From contig NZ_JALEBG010000001.1 of the NCBI RefSeq assembly GCF_022758235.1, positions 1,302,001-1,366,000 of the forward strand: a stretch of 64,000 nt of DNA, written 5' to 3'. Under the pieces are notes generated by a model that was given only the letters and a program-made list of their open reading frames with translations, was not told the origin of the DNA and did not search any database. Position numbers and translations under genes: made by a program. Within the stretch, counting starts at the first letter, position 1, and every line of letters begins with the position of its first letter. Of the stretch, positions 63,556 to 64,000 are shown piece after piece. The stretch is from Pontibacter liquoris. Its GTDB lineage: Bacteria > Bacteroidota > Bacteroidia > Cytophagales > Hymenobacteraceae.

Positions 63556-63985
63556 GGTAAGTGGGGTTAAGCGTATTTCACATCAGCAGAAAGGGAGAGG
63601 GTTGATGCAGGGATCGCTTGGGATCAGGGAAAGTGAGGAAAGGCTTTTAGACGCCAGCACAAAAGTTGCTTTTTGAGAGAATTTCTGCCCTTTCAGATTG
63701 GGCAGGCAAAGAAGGTAGTATAAATTGCTCCCCGGGCAGTAAAGTTAAGCTAGTAAGTATAAGAAGTATAAAACAGTAAGCACGGTCCGCAGGAAAAGCC
63801 TGCCACACAATGTCAAACGGAGGCTTCATGACCTCAAGCGCACGGAATACGTAAGTCATTTACCTGCAACACTATACTAAGAGTATACTCGCTTTAAAGT
63901 AAGGGGTTGCTGGCATTTGAATCCTGCCAATAAACAACGTAACTTTAAGTGGAACCACAAAGAGCAACTATAACAAAAAGATAAA
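63556..63985. other. 430-bp intergenic region with AAGTATA repeats
   Basis: Divergent promoter region. Two AAGTATA(A) copies are spaced 12 bp apart near 63755-63775. A promoter for the following gene is at 63916-63947. No gene seen. Confidence 0.6.
63916..63947 (+). promoter_or_regulatory. Bacteroidota-type promoter of the gene at 63986
   Basis: TTTG (63916-63919), 20 nt, TAACTTTA (63940-63947), close to the TTTG-N20-TAnnTTTG consensus, 38 bp ahead of the ATG. Confidence 0.55.
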
Positions 63986-64000
63986 ATGATGAAAAAATTA
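63986..64000 (+). CDS. 5' end of an unidentified gene (partial)
   Basis: ATGATGAAAAAATTA at the window edge (MMKKL), preceded by AAAGATAAA. The Lys-rich start suggests a signal peptide, but only five codons are visible. Supported mainly by the promoter upstream. Confidence 0.5.

Noticed and set aside
1..64000. CRISPR arrays, prophage, integrons or conjugative modules
   Set aside because: No direct repeats with regular spacers, integrase, transposase, phage structural or conjugation genes were recognised.

Overview
The window comes from a Bacteroidota chromosome, most likely order Cytophagales, family Hymenobacteraceae (Pontibacter/Rufibacter-like; the genus is inference). Three secreted proteins end in type IX secretion (T9SS) sorting domains. 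Two GEVED domains, a DUF4126 protein and promoters of the TTTG-N20/21-TAnnTTTG type fit the phylum, and AGGAGG-type ribosome sites are mostly absent. I see no phage, integrase, transposase gene, CRISPR array, rRNA or tRNA. It is a mostly housekeeping region whose unusual content lies in its repeats and motifs.

Layout. 1-4.3 kb: end of an unknown gene, M13 metallopeptidase lipoprotein, DUF4126 protein, EcsC protein and a serine-less acyl-carrier-protein homologue. 4.4-10.9 kb: a tripartite efflux operon on the minus strand (GbsR/MarR regulator, TolC-like channel, HlyD-like adaptor, RND pump). 11.1 kb: hotdog thioesterase. 11.7-27.4 kb: a complete complex I operon on the minus strand, nuoA-B-(DUF4242)-CD-E-F-G-H-I-J-K-L-M-N, with the fused NuoCD and long NuoG typical of enterobacteria. 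27.5-30.8 kb: CBS-domain protein and M1 aminopeptidase. 31.0-35.3 kb: plus-strand operon yjjX-pxpB-pxpC-pxpA plus an NRAMP-fold permease (5-oxoproline use). 35.3 kb: PhzF-family protein. 36.6-42.7 kb: two T9SS cargo proteins sharing a nearly identical C-terminal third. 43-45 kb: GlgX. 45.3-50.5 kb: monooxygenase-like protein, second M13 peptidase, TetR regulator, possible TcmP-family protein and a small Bacteroidota protein. 50.6-63.6 kb: GH2 glycosidase, flavin amine oxidase, M28 peptidase, DEAD-box helicase, small membrane protein, HrpB helicase, HAD protein, small unknown protein and a T9SS beta-helix protein. A new gene starts at 63986.

The most striking non-genic signals are four. (1) The 7-mer AAGTATA (usually AAGTATAA) occurs about 70 times on both strands, inside and between genes and in several reading frames, roughly tenfold above expectation. 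(2) Degenerate tandem heptamer arrays, each with its own unit, lie in gaps of the nuo operon. (3) A 59-bp twin-hairpin repeat occurs in three copies with fixed 11-nt spacing and compensatory changes in one stem. (4) A 46-bp perfect palindrome separates two convergent genes. Many convergent or terminal genes are closed by clear intrinsic terminators.
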